From Erpobdella octoculata (lineage: Eukaryota; Annelida; Clitellata; Hirudinida; Erpobdellidae), in the NCBI GenBank assembly GCA_963978895.1, contig OZ022239.1, forward strand, positions 10,624,274 through 10,688,273: 64,000 bases of DNA. The letters are read 5' to 3'. A program made the position numbers and the translations under genes. Positions within the stretch are counted from its first letter, which is position 1. Each line of letters opens with the position of its first letter. Shown here in pieces: positions 33,024-59,513 of the stretch. The notes beneath the pieces were generated by a model, which was given only the letters and a program-made list of their open reading frames with translations, was not told the DNA's origin and did no database searches.

Positions 33024-33781
33024 TATTATTTTATTTTAAACTGAAAGGCTAGTGACCTAACTAATTCAATAGCTTTACATTTAAATTAGCTCATATTACA
33101 TATTGCACCCAACACCGGGACAAACGGCGCATGGACACGAATATACAAACGAACGTCAACCATTCCACCTGCCCTTGCTGCTTAATTTTTCACTAGTGAT
33201 TTTTCACTAGTGACCACTAGTATTTTGACAGGGCTGACAGATCGTAAAACGCAAGTAAGAAAAGGTTCGCGAATAAATTAATGCAACGCCGGAATATAAC
33301 GCCTGTATTTTGACAGGGCTGACAGATCGTAAAACGCAAGTAAGAAAAGGTTCGCGAATAAATTAATGCAACGCCGGAATAACCATTAAGTTGATAAGGC
33401 CTTAGGCCCTGGAAAATATCGGCCCTGAAAAATTTTGGCCCTGAAAAATATCGGGCCCTGAAAATATCGGACTTGAAAAATATTGGCGCTAAAAAATATC
33501 AGCAGAGGCGCAAGTTAGTTTTGTAGACTTGAATAAGTTTTTCAAATTCCGTTTTGGGTTTTTTTTGTTCGCAAGAATCAAAACTTTATTAAAAAAACAT
33601 TTCAACTATATTTGAAAACATGAAAAACTCAAAAATTTATTCGTCTTCAGCACAGACCTGCCCACCAAGAACTAATGTGTCTCTCGTTTTCTCGTCTTTT
33701 CTCTAGTGCTACTCTGTTTGCTTCTCTCATTTCTGCTATAAAATCTTATATTTCAAAAAGTTTGTGAATTCTTTATTCGTT
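33024..33781. other. 5' region of the MFSD8-like gene and flank
   Basis: Contains repeated TTTTCACTAGTGA (33187-33215), the 85-bp tandem duplication and, at 33400-33500, several (GGCCCTGAAAAATATC)-like units. No exon is recognised. Confidence 0.5.
33221..33381. repeat. 85-bp tandem duplication
   Basis: TATTTTGACAGGGCTGACAG begins at 33221 and again at 33306. The two copies are practically identical through AATGCAACGCCGGAATA. The near identity implies a recent event just upstream of the MFSD8-like start. Confidence 0.93.
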
Positions 33782-33827
33782 TCAAACTCGGATTTTTGTG
33801 GGTCTTCGGAAATTGTCCTCCAATGAT

Positions 33828-35209
33828 CAGGGACGTAAATTGGGGGGAGCAGGGGGGGAATTTGCCCCCCCCCTGATTTTCAAAATTTGATTTTTTTTTA
33901 CCTAGAGTTTACTATATATTTATTTAATTTTAACTTTACTTAAGCTAGTGATGATGCAATGCGTATTGGAATCCTTCCGGCGTGTATAGACAATTCGCCT
34001 CCCCTTGATTTCCAAAATTAAAATTTTTTTTTACTTAGAGTTTACTATATAATATGTTAATTTTAACTTTACTTAACCTCGTGATGATTCAATGCGTATT
34101 GGAATTCTTTTTGCGTGTGTAGACAATTTTATATCTTAGCTCGATGCTAGATTCACCAATAACTGCAGAGTAATAATTTGTGTATCAGTGTTGGTCCAAA
34201 GATTAGCTGTTTTCTGTGCCAAAATACAATAAGAGAACTCGTGCAATTTTACCCTATTAGTGGTATTAATACAATGTTGATTCCCTCACAGCTGTCTACA
34301 TCAAAGTTATTATTTATTACACAAAAATAAAACAAAATTATACCCACCCCATTTTGGACATCTTTTTTACAAATTTTTATTGAGGTTACAACCTCTGTTT
34401 GTTTGTGTGTGTGTGTGTGTGTCTTTCTCTGTACGCAAATCTTGCAAGTGAAATTTAACCAGCATTTTGAAGTTGAAACTTTCAGCACAGCTTTATATTT
34501 GATGAAAATACATGATTCAATTTTTTTAAAAAACTGTGAACATCTTTTGCATTTCTAAATCGAATGTATTTGAAATCAAAGTTTGTGTTGAAAAACTTGT
34601 TTTTCCTTCACTTGTTTTACTAATCCTGTACTTGCCCCTGCAATATGATTAAATCATTCATCCCCCTTATACCCAGTGGCGCGTGGCGAATATAGAATTT
34701 TTTGGTGGGGATTTACTTCAGAAATTTTTTATATTCTCTTCCAAAAAGCTGATAACCGGTAAGGGGTAGTCGTAAGTATTTTTCAAAATTTTTTCAAAGA
34801 CTTCTAATTTCTCCTCCCAAAAAAGCTACGGTCGTCTTCTAAAAACAAGGTATTATACCCAAAAAAATTTCAATTGATACTCTGATGGGGGATGCATTTC
34901 CCCATCCCTCTCTGCTTGTACCTACGTATTTATATAACTGTAAAAGGTAATGTGTGTGTGAGAGCATTCGTTTATCACATCCAAGCCGCAGGAGCAATTT
35001 TAACAACATTTGGCATGCAGGTAACTTCATTGATGAAAAAATTTTGAAAAATTAAAAAAAAAATGTTATTTCTTTGACGTTTCGTTGGCAAAAACGAAAA
35101 AAAACTAAGTACAAAAAACCCGGACAACACCGGGTAACCCTGTCAGTAAGCTATATAATGGCGGGAAAATTTTGCCCCCCCCCTGGAAAATGCTGAATTT
35201 ACGTCCCTG
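33828..35209. mobile_element. hAT-type non-autonomous element, family C, copy 1
   Basis: Termini CAGGGACGTAAATT and AATTTACGTCCCTG are perfect inverted repeats, flanked by CCAATGAT at 33820-33827 and 35210-35217 (8-bp duplication, the hAT hallmark). Length 1382 bp, no transposase ORF. Its interior includes two diverged direct copies of a block with CTTTACTTAACCTAGTGATG and, at about 34930-35146, a decayed Helitron-like end (CCCGGACAACACCGGG hairpin). Confidence 0.9.
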
Positions 35210-35231
35210 CCAATGATGTCTGGAGGCAGTC

Positions 35232-37220
35232 CGGGGACGTAAATTACGGGGGGCACGGGGGAATTTGCCCCTCCCCCTTGATTTTTAAAATTTGAAATTG
35301 TTTACTTAGAGTTTACTATATATTTTTCTTAATTTTAACTTTACTTAACCTAGTGATGATTCTATGTGTATTGGAATTTTTCTGGCAAGTGTAGACAATT
35401 TGCCCCCCCCCTTGATTTTCAAAATTCAAATTTTGTTCACCTAGAGTTTATTATATAAATTTTTAATTTTAAATTTACTCAACCTCATGATGATAGACAA
35501 TTTTATAACTGAGTTCAATGATAGATTTACTAATAAATGCAGAGTAATAAATTGTGTATCAGCGTTGGTCCAAAGTTTGGCTGTTTTCTGTGCCAAAATA
35601 CAATCAGCTAACTTGTTGAACTGGAACTTTACCCTATTACTGATATTGATACAATGCTGTTTCCCTAACAGGTGTCTACATCAAAGTTATTATTATTTAA
35701 TACACAAAAATAAAACAAAATTCTACACACACCATTTTGGACGTCTTTTTTTACTAATCCTGTACTTGCCCTTGCAATGTGATTAAATCATTCACGCACC
35801 TTATACCCATTGGCAAATCCAGAAATTCCTGGGGTGATGCACTTCAGAAAGTTTTCACGTTCTCTTTAAAAAAAGCTGATGACCTGTGAGGGGTAGTCGT
35901 AAATATTTTTCCAAATTTTTTCAAAGACTTTCACTTTTTCTTATCAAAAAGCTACAACAATTTTCCAAAAAACCAGATATTATACCCAAAAAATATCAAT
36001 TGATACTCTGGTGGGGGGATGCATCTCTTTACCCTTCCCTGCTTGTATCTACGTATTTATATAAATACTAGCGAGGTTACCCGGCGTTGCCCGGGGTTTT
36101 TAGAGGTTTTTCTAATGTTTGTCTCTCTCGCTCCCGTTCCCTTCTCCACTTTCCCGTTTTCGTAGCGTTCCCGGTCGCTTTTCCGCTCTCGGTCGTTTTC
36201 CAGCTCCCGGTCGCTTTCCCGCTCAGAAGTTTTGTTATCGACTTTCTCTCTTGCTCGCGTTTCCTTCCAAGCTTACTCTCCCGATTCCAGTCGCTTTCCG
36301 CGTTCCCGGTCGCTTTCCGCGTTCCCGGTCGCTTTCCGCGTTCCCGGTCGCTTTCCGCGTTCCCGGTCGCGTTCCCGGTCGCTTTCCCGTTCCCGGTCGC
36401 TTTCCCGTTCCCGGTCGCTTTCCCGTTCCCGCTCACGCTTGTCTATTATAGAAACGGGAAAGCGACCCGGAACGGACAGCGAGCGGGAACGGAAAAGCAA
36501 GCGTGAGCGGGAAAGCGACCGGGAGCGGGAAAGCGACCGGCAGCGGGAAAACGACCAAAAACGGGAAAGCGAACAGGAGTGGGAAAGCAGGTAGGAAAGG
36601 AAACGGGAGAGAAAGAGACAAACATTAGAAAAACCTCTAAAAAACCTGGGCAACGCCGGGTATCTCCGCTAGTACATACATAAACACACACACAGACACA
36701 CATACATGCACATACACATACATACATACACACATACATACGCACATACATATATATATAGTTCCCGCTCGCTCACCCGCTCCGCTCCGCTCACTTTGTG
36801 ACGGATTTCAAAAAAAAAATTTTTATTTTTGATTCCCATTGACTCTCAAGGTTGTGTGAAAATTTCATTACGATCGGATGAATGGTGTAGCAATGCATAA
36901 AGGACATTAACATATATACATATATACATATATACAAACATTCATTTTTATATATATAGATAAAAGATAATGTGTGTGAGAGAGCATTCGCTTATCACAT
37001 CCAAGCCGCAGGAGCAAAATTTGACATGCAGGTAGACTTCATTGATAAGAAAATTTTGAAAAATTAAATAAAAAATCTGTTATTTATTTGATGTTTCATG
37101 GCAGACAAAGAAAAAAAACTAAGCAAAAAAACCCGGGCAACACCGGGTAATCCTGTCAGTAAGCTATATAATGGGTGGAAAATTTTGCCCCTACTGGAAA
37201 ATGTTGAATTTACGTCCCTG
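35232..37220. mobile_element. hAT-type non-autonomous element, family C, copy 3, carrying a Helitron
   Basis: Starts CGGGGACGTAAATT (first repeat slightly mutated) and ends AATTTACGTCCCTG, with AGGCAGTC before (35224-35231) and after (37221-37228). Without the Helitron-like insertion at 36068-36960 it is about 1.1 kb and clearly a deleted version of copies 1 and 2. It sits only 22 bp from copy 1. Confidence 0.88.
36068..36960 (-). mobile_element. Helitron-like element, family F, copy 3, with in-window empty site
   Basis: On the minus strand it runs from TCTATATATATAAAAATG after A to CCTCGCTAG|T. Compared with the same point in hAT copies 1 (about 34932) and 2 (about 39612), where TATTTATATAAATGTAAAAG is uninterrupted, the insertion has precise ends and no target duplication. 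It also has an internal reversed hairpin terminus (CTAG 36669-36672) and only about three 18-bp units. Confidence 0.88.
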
Positions 37221-37384
37221 AGGCAGTCCACTAACTTGGGCTGTCCTCCCTTAGTGTTCACTTCCCGTTGTCTTAGCTCCCGCCTCAACTCAGCAACGGC
37301 AAGTTTCTCCAGTACTTAAAACGCTTATATTAATTTGCCACTTTGCTTGTTGTTTGTTTGTTTGTTATGTCAGCGCAAATGTTT

Positions 37385-37457
37385 TTGAAAACACCGCGTC
37401 TCGTCCGATCAACGAAGTTAAGCAACGTCGAGCTCGGTTAGTACTTAGATGGGTGAC
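37385..37457 (+). pseudogene. 5S rRNA fragment
   Basis: The segment contains TCGTCCGATCAACGAAGTTA and AAGCAACGTCGAGCTCGG, then GTTAGTACTTAGATGGGTGAC. This matches roughly nucleotides 20-90 of animal 5S rRNA, including the internal control region, with a few changes. The 5' end and the 3' third are absent, so it is a fragment or a piece of a 5S-derived SINE. Confidence 0.85.
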
Positions 37458-38341
37458 ATTAAACTTATTAATCCGTTTTTAGATTAAACACTAAAAAATG
37501 AAAAGTAATTAAAAATATAAACAATATTTAGATTTATAAAAAAATAAACACTAAAAAATAAAAAATAATATAAAGTAAAAATTTGTTTTTTAAACAACGC
37601 TCGTATACTAATGTACTAAAAGGTTAAAAATAATATTAAAGTGTACATATTAACATTTTTTGATCTAATTTTTTTTTGAATATAAGAGCGTTGGGTGTTA
37701 TCTATATAATATCTATAACCTACTCTCGCCCAACGCTTTAAAGCTGTTAGTTCAATACATTGTTAGAAATAATATAATTTTACTCGTTATGGAATATCCT
37801 AGCATATGGTTGGTATTGAAAGACTTGTTAGAAAAAATCAGTTCAGTAGGTTATATATCTTTACAAAGTTAAAAAAAAGTAAAAAATGTTACAAATATGC
37901 CATTTTTAATTTTTTTTAATCTTTTCATGACGACATCACAACGCTACCATTACAAGCAAATTAATAATAAACATCAAAAAGCTAATAACATGTCATGTAA
38001 ATAACTAAAATTCTAAAAAAAAAGATGTACACAAAAGCTAAAACAACATTAAACATTAAATTACACCATATGTACAAAAGTGTTTACTATTAAACTTCAC
38101 AATAGAATAACTATTGTGTTAGTTCTGGAATGTTTTTATTTCAAACCAAATGAGTTACAGAGTTGTATAAAAATCTGCAATATTCATATTGTTAGAAAAT
38201 TAAAACTTTTTGTTGTTTAATTTTGAAAATGCTGGCAGATCCTTTTAAAATAATGGTCAAAAAGAGAAATCTGGAATAAGAAATGAAAAGGTTTGTAGGC
38301 GATTGCACATCATACAAATTACTCTCTTTTTTTTTAAATAA
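37458..38341. other. AT-rich intergenic DNA
   Basis: About 880 bp with runs of A and T and no supported coding, RNA or repeat structure. Confidence 0.5.
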
Positions 38342-38502
38342 CTAGCAGTGCCCACAGCGGCTTCGCTCGCATGAAATTAGAGAATTTGAACCGTGCATAC
38401 ATAGTAGAGTACTACACGGATCAATTTTTTAGGTCTCGGCTCGGCCCGTCGACAACTTGGCCCAGCCCGTTTCAAAAACCGAAATTCCTGGCCCGGCACG
38501 GC

Positions 38503-39891
38503 CAGGGACGTAAATTGGGGGGGGCAGGGGGGGGCATTTGCCCCCCCCTGATTTTCAAAATTTGAATTTTTTTTACCTAGAGTTTACTATATATTTATTT
38601 AATTTTAACTTTACTTAACCTAGTGATGATGCAATGCGTATTGGAATCTTTCCGGCGTGTATAGACAATTTGCCCCCCCCCCTTGATTTCCAAAATTAAA
38701 TTTTTTTTTACTTAGAGTTTACTATATAATATGTTAATTTTAACTTTACTTAACCTCGTGATGATTTAATGCGTATTGGAATTCTTTTTGCGTGTGTAGA
38801 CAATTTTATATCTTAGCTCGATGCTAGATTTACCAATAACTGCAGAGTAATAATTTGTGTATCAGTGTTGGTCCAAAGATTAGCTGTTTTCTGTGCCAAA
38901 ATACAATAAGAGAACTCGTGGAATTTTACCCTATTAGTGGTATTAATACAATGTTGATTCCCTCACAGCTGTCTACATCAAAGTTATTATTTATTACACA
39001 AAAATAAAACAAAATTATACCCACCCCATTTTGGACATCTTTTTTACAAATTTTTATTTAGGTTACAATCTCTGTTTGTTTGTGTGTGTGTGTCTTTCTC
39101 TGTACGCAAATCTTGCAAGTGAAATTTAACCAGCATTTTGACTAGCTAGAAAGTTGAAACTTTCAGCACAGCTTTATATTTGATGAAAATACATGATTCA
39201 ATTTAAAAAAAAAACTTTGAACATCTTTTGCATTTCTAAATTGAATGTATTTGAAATCAAAGTTTGTGTTGAAAAACTTGTTTTTCCTTTACTTGTTTTA
39301 CTAATCCTGTACTTTCCCCTGCAATATGATTAAATTATTCATCCCCCTTATACCCAGTGGCGCGTGGCGAATATAGAATTTTTTGGTGGGGATTTACTTC
39401 AGAAATTTTTATATTCTCTTCCAAAAAGCTGATAACCGGTAAGGGGTAGTCGTAAGTATTTTTCAAAATTTTTTTCAAAGACTTCTAATTTCTCCTCCCA
39501 AAAAAGCTACGGTCGTCTTCTAAAAACAAGGTATTATACCCAAAAAAATTTCAATTGATACTCTGATGGGGGATGCATTTCTCCATCCCTCTCTGCTTGT
39601 ACCTACGTATTTATATAAATGTAAAAGGTAATGTGTGTGTGAGAGCATTCGTTTATCACATCCAAGCAGCAGGAGCAATTTTAACAACATTTGGCATGCA
39701 GGTAACTTCATTGATGAGAAAATTTTGAAAAATTTAAAAAAAAATCTGTTATTTCTTTGACGTTTCGTTGGTAAAAACGAAAAAAAACTAAGCACAAAAA
39801 ACCCGGACAACACCGGGTAACCCTGTCAGTAAGCTATATAATGGCAGGAAAATGTTGCCCCCCCCTGGAAAATGCTGAATTTACGTCCCTG
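38503..39891. mobile_element. hAT-type non-autonomous element, family C, copy 2
   Basis: Perfect termini CAGGGACGTAAATT / AATTTACGTCCCTG, flanked by GGCACGGC at 38495-38502 and 39892-39899. The element is 1389 bp and nearly colinear with copy 1. The target is the GGCC-rich part of the family B Helitron, so this insertion is younger than that element. Confidence 0.93.
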
Positions 39892-41011
39892 GGCACGGCC
39901 CGTCTAATATGGGCCCGGCCCGTTTTACAGGCCTAGAAGTTCTATATACTTGATGAAAAACTTCGGCCCGTCCCACCTTGACTTCAGGTTTAGCCCGGCC
40001 CATCTGAACACCCTAAAATCACTTAAATGTCTTTATACCACTTAGTTAAATATCTCGGCCCGTCCCACCTTGATTTAAGGGTTGGGCAGGGCCGTATGAA
40101 GACCCTAAAATAACGGCTTGGCCCGTCCGCCCGGTGATAAACTGAACTCATCTACTTTTAACCGGCACAAAACCTCAAAATACTAATTTTCACATCTGTA
40201 GCACTTACAGTTTTTGAGTAGCAGTTATTTTAAAATCAAATAACCCTTTTTCCACTTCACATTTGAGGTCCTGGAAACCAAATTTTCAGAAAATGGTGAA
40301 ACACGTATATCATTATTTTTAGAGTAGAAACTAAATACTAATTTTACTTTTGTAGCATTTACTGTTTTTGAGTAGCAGTTACTTTAAAAACCAAGTAACC
40401 CTATTTTCCACCCTATATTTGAAGTCCTGGAAACCAAATTTTCAAAAAATGGTAAAACACGTATATCATTATTTCTGGAGTAGAAACCAAATACTAATTT
40501 TTACTCTTGTAGCATCTACAGTTTTCGAGTAGCAGTTACATTAAAAACCAAATAACCTTATTTTCCACCCCACATTTGAGGTCCTGGAAACCAAATTTTC
40601 AAAAAATGCTAAAACACGTATTTTATTATTTTTGGAGTAGAAACTAAATACTAGTAAATACTAATTTTTACTCCTGTAGCATTCACAGTTTTTGAGTAGC
40701 AGCTACTTTAGAAACCAAATAACCCAATTTTCCAACCCACATTTGAGGTCCGGGAAACCAAATTTTCAAAAAATGGTGAAACACGTATCTTTTTAATTTT
40801 CAAGAAAAATCCATATGCCAAATTTCAAAATCTCCTCAATTTTTGTTTTTGAGATATACATTGTTTTAGAAAAAAGTTTGTTTTCCAGTTTCTTCCCTTC
40901 AAAAGCAAAATTTTCAAAAATCCTTTCTTAGTGGATGCTTACGCAATAAAAGTAATATAAGTTCCAAATTTCACGTTCCTAGGATGAGGCGTTTGAGCTC
41001 GGCGTTGATTA

Positions 41012-41092
41012 TCAGTCAGTCAGTCAGTCAGTCAGTCAGTCAGTCAGTCAGTCAGTCAGTCAGTCAGTCAGTCAGTCAGTCAGTCAGTCAGG
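41012..41092. repeat. (CAGT)n microsatellite
   Basis: About twenty CAGT copies in the 5' part of the family B element; copy 1 has only about four at 6732-6750. Confidence 0.95.
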
Positions 41093-41278
41093 ACATGTTC
41101 TTTTATATATTTAGATGAACATTCTAAGTTGTTTGAAAAAAGAAAAACATTATGCAACAAAGTAGTTATAAGCAGTAGTTTAGTAGGTACACCCCAAAAT
41201 AATCTTTTAAAAAGCTCCTTTTACTTTCCAAAACGTTTGTGAGAAGAAAAGTACTATTTCGAATTCACTGACAGAACT

Positions 41279-41935
41279 CAGAGGCGTGGATTGGGGGAGG
41301 GGCTGAGGGAATCATACGTGACTGAGATTTTTCCACCAGATAGAAAAAAAATTCTTTTCTAGCTCACCCATGATTATTTAGATTAGTTAATAAAAGAAGT
41401 ATGTATCATACTTTTTGAATTATATCTACTTAGTTATCTCTGCTAATATTTTTCAATCTTTTAGTGCCTTTGGTCCATCCGATCGAACTCGTATGAATTC
41501 GTGTGTCTGTCCTAGCTTGACAAACAATTGGCATATTCTTATTTTAACCTGGTTGCTTGAGCTTTCTTACCAAGATTTTTCCAATTTTTTTTTAAGTTTT
41601 TGTATTAGCTCACACACGATTGAGTAGGTATTTAGAGCAGTTGATGAAAGCAGTATTTATCATACTTGTTAAATAATATTCAGTCTATTTGATCTCGATG
41701 ATTTAGTAGACAATTTTGTAAAAATGAAAGAAGGTCGATACCCTTTGTTACATTCATAATTACGTTTTTTGTCTGCATTCAATATTAAATAAAAGTTAAA
41801 TTTTTTAAACTGTTTTTTAACTAATATGATGTTTTACATGAAAATATAAAATACAAGTGTATATTCGGATGGTCATTTTTATTTGAAGATTCTCTTGGTT
41901 AAGTTTAAAAACATTTTGCTGAATCCACGCCTCTG
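41279..41935. mobile_element. hAT-type MITE, 657 bp
   Basis: Ends CAGAGGCGTGGATT and AATCCACGCCTCTG are perfect inverted repeats, flanked by ACAGAACT at 41271-41278 and 41936-41943. The interior is AT-rich with two diverged copies of a block containing GATTAGTTAATAAAAG / GAGCAGTTGATGAAAG. No transposase. Confidence 0.92.
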
Positions 41936-42265
41936 ACAGAACTGCTGGTTTTTTTAGAGATTTTTCTAAAAGTTGGGCGACTTTTTTAAAGAATTTTTTA
42001 TGTTCTAATAGATGTTTCGTTTTTTTAACTCTTTTTTTACTCTTGAGTTGGAACAAGAATGCTCCAATATTTTCAGATCGTGATGTTCATGGTGCCGCTC
42101 CTATTTAGTTAATCCTTTTCTATGTTGAATAAACGAACGCGTTTTTATTTAATTGTAAATTATCTAAAGATAATTATATATTTTTATATAATTGATTTCT
42201 ATATAATTGATTTTTATATATAATTGCTTTTAGATAAATCGTAAACTTATAGTTTGTTAATTTAG

Positions 42266-46785
<4,520 letters not shown>

Positions 46786-47008
46786 ACAGAGAAAACAATA
46801 GCTCGATATCCAATTAATTCCCTCCCAGTCGATCAGTGACGTAACATCTCCGCAGAACATCTAAACGAAACGCTTCAAGACCATGCCAAGTATATAGATC
46901 GCATTCTCTTGGTATTTGCATTGAAATGTGTAAAGTTTTCAAGTTTAAAATTAAATAATTAAATTGAAAGCGTCTGTTTGTTGATTGCGAGGAAAACACA
47001 AATATCAG
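46786..47008. other. 3' flank of the unrecognised gene
   Basis: Short AT-rich stretch with no further exon seen. Confidence 0.5.
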
Positions 47009-47016
47009 CTCGTCCG

Positions 47017-47761
47017 CAGGGGCGCAACCAGCAGAAAATGCTGGGGGGCTCAAGTGTGAAAAGCAGAAAAAAGCCCGCGAAAATTTTTTTTTTGAATATT
47101 TTTAGTCTGCCGTCTTTTTTGTATCTTTATTAATTTATTAATGAAAGAAAAGAAAGACTGCAAACTGAAAATAGCCAAACTCAGTCTCAAACCAGTTAAA
47201 GCAATTGTAAAAAAAATAAGTTTATGAATAAATGTAGCACCCATCAGTTTTAAAAAGGGAAGAAAGCTCTTTTGACTATCTCCAGTCTGCAGTCTTTTTT
47301 TGGTATCTTTAAGAATTTATTAATGATAGAAAATAAAGACCAGTTAAAGCTTATGTAAAAAAATAAGTTTATGAATAAATGTAGCACACCTCACCCCCCC
47401 AAAAAAACCCTTATATTTGGAAAAATTGCAGGGCCTTCGATTTGGCCTCGGGGGGGGGCTTGCTCAAGTTTAAAAAAGGAAAGAAAGCCCGTCGCAGGCG
47501 AAAAAATTTTTTTGACTCTCCTCAGTCTGCAGTCTTTTTTTGGTATCTTTATGAATTTATTAATGATAGAAAATAAAGACTACAAACTGAAGATAGTCAA
47601 AATCAGTCTCAAACCAGTTTAAGCAATTGTAAAAAAATAAGTTTATGAATAAATGTTTCATCCCCCACCCCCCTACCAAAATAACTCATCGAATTTTGAA
47701 AAATTGCAGGACCCTCCGATTTGGCCTGGGGGGATTGAGCTCCACCCTAGTTGCGCCCCTG
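47017..47761. mobile_element. hAT-type MITE with internal triplication
   Basis: Ends CAGGGGCGCAACCAG and CTAGTTGCGCCCCTG, flanked by CTCGTCCG at 47009-47016 and 47762-47769. Inside, a block containing AGTCTGCAGTCTTTTTTTGG and AATAAGTTTATGAATAAATG occurs three times (starting near 47100, 47285 and 47525). Confidence 0.92.
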
Positions 47762-47769
47762 CTCGTCCG

Positions 47770-48695
47770 GATAGTTTACATTTCGGTATTCAAATATTAA
47801 GAACCAAAAATGGATATCAGATATTTATTTATTTAAAAGTCCACCAAAGTTAAAATCCTTTGGATAAAAGTTCTTACCAAATCTACAGCCTGATCACAGA
47901 TCAATAGAAAAAGCAATTATTTATACAATTCATCGATGGAACAACTAGTCCATACTATTCCTTTCATCAATTTGAACAAACATAGTACAAAGAGAGCCCC
48001 ATCGATAAGCCAACAAAAATATTTAAAAACATACCGAGAAGTTAAATAACTTAGACTGAGGCAAGTTCAAGTCAAGTGAAAGTACATTTTCCCATCTAAA
48101 ATGTACACAAAAGAAATTTGCTTACTTCCAAATTCAAAACTACCGATTAAAGAACACATTAAATTAGAAATTCCCAATAATAACAAATGCAATATGACTT
48201 CAAATATTAAATCCAACTTATCTTTTGCAGGTTATACATAAAAAAATTGTTTTTTTTTTATATTTAATTATTAGAGAAAAAAGAAATTATTTAGAAAAAA
48301 AACCTATAAAATGACGAACTCATCACAGCCGACTACCAACAAAGACTTGTAAATAAGAAACTTAATAAATAGACAAAAAAGTTCAACAGGTACAATAAAA
48401 CTCGTTAACATCATCATCAACGCACAAATACATATATAAAAATTACAATGCATTTTTTTCTCATTTGATAAGTTCATCATAAATTAAAATGACATACAAA
48501 CAAAATTCACCTCTCTCAAAAATTTCATCAATTTACAAGCAAATCAATATTTGCTGCTCGAATTTTGAACATCTTTTCTCGAATTGTGTGTAATAGATGG
48601 TAAACGTCATCACGTTGGTCCTTCTAAACTAGAAATAAGTTTGGCCATAATGAACAACTACATCGCGTCTATTGTCCCTCTCAGCATAGCAACCA
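47770..48695 (-). other. Probable 3'UTR and flank of the Atos/FAM214 gene
   Basis: No coding exon was found. The region lies directly after the Atos stop codon on the minus strand and is AT-rich. It holds several TTTATT strings (AATAAA on the minus strand), for example near 47830 and 48370. Confidence 0.5.
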
Positions 48696-59104
<10,409 letters not shown>

Positions 59105-59326
59105 CTATAAACAAAAAATGACATAATAAACTTATAAGTTCAATTCGATCTAATATGTTAGTTGTACTATCTAGCCATGCATGCATTCTTCAATTAACAT
59201 ATAATTTTATATAACGGATCCTGTCAAATTAACATGAAAACTATTAGATAGTATTCTAATAAAAAAAATGAAAGCAAGAAAACAGACAAAGGATAATAAT
59301 AATAATTACTAATACTATTATTATAT

Positions 59327-59396
59327 TCATTTCTTATCACAATGCTTCTCTGTAAATGGAAAATCACAGTGATGCACAGTTATTGATGTGCCATCC

Positions 59397-59440
<44 letters not shown>

Positions 59441-59444
59441 GTGG

Positions 59445-59483
<39 letters not shown>

Positions 59484-59513
59484 GCAGTAGCAGCTGGTTC
59501 ACCTAACAAGTGT
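59327..59513 (-). other. Poly-histidine-coding (CAT)n tract, possible upstream Atos exon
   Basis: On the minus strand AACACTTGTTAG precedes an open segment EPAATA, then about 28 His codons, then QDGTSITVHHCDFPF. The position just upstream of the first confident Atos exon and the acceptor-like start allow it to be an exon, but poly-His from (CAT)n is common by chance and no donor fits convincingly. Confidence 0.3.

Larger units (their letters stand above)
33782..37314 (-). pseudogene. SAP-domain reading frame split by two hAT-type insertions
   Basis: On the minus strand the frame runs from about 37314 (after a stop; TTTTAAG just upstream could be a splice acceptor) through LAVAELRRELRQREV and NTKGGQPKLVDCL. 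This is the helix-turn-helix pattern of a SAP DNA/RNA-binding domain. It is then interrupted by the insertion 35232-37220, continues for a few codons at 35210-35231, is interrupted again by 33828-35209, and ends at TGA 33782-33784. Removing both insertions and one target copy each leaves a single open frame. It could be the last exon of a host gene, now disrupted, or an older transposon gene. Only the SAP piece is visible. Confidence 0.6.
38342..41115 (-). mobile_element. Helitron-like element, family B, copy 2, interrupted by a hAT element
   Basis: On the minus strand it starts TCTAAATATATAAAAGAACA after A, passes a long (CTGA)n tract and the AACGCCGAGCTCAAACGCC block, then tandem 190-bp units, and ends GGGCACTGCTAG|T. 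It is the inverted relative of 6709-8018. Excluding the nested hAT copy at 38503-39891 it is about 1.4 kb. No ORF of note. Confidence 0.75.

Noticed and set aside
59327..59509. Poly-His protein as an independent gene
   Set aside because: Generated by (GAT)n on the opposite strand; kept only as a weak candidate exon.
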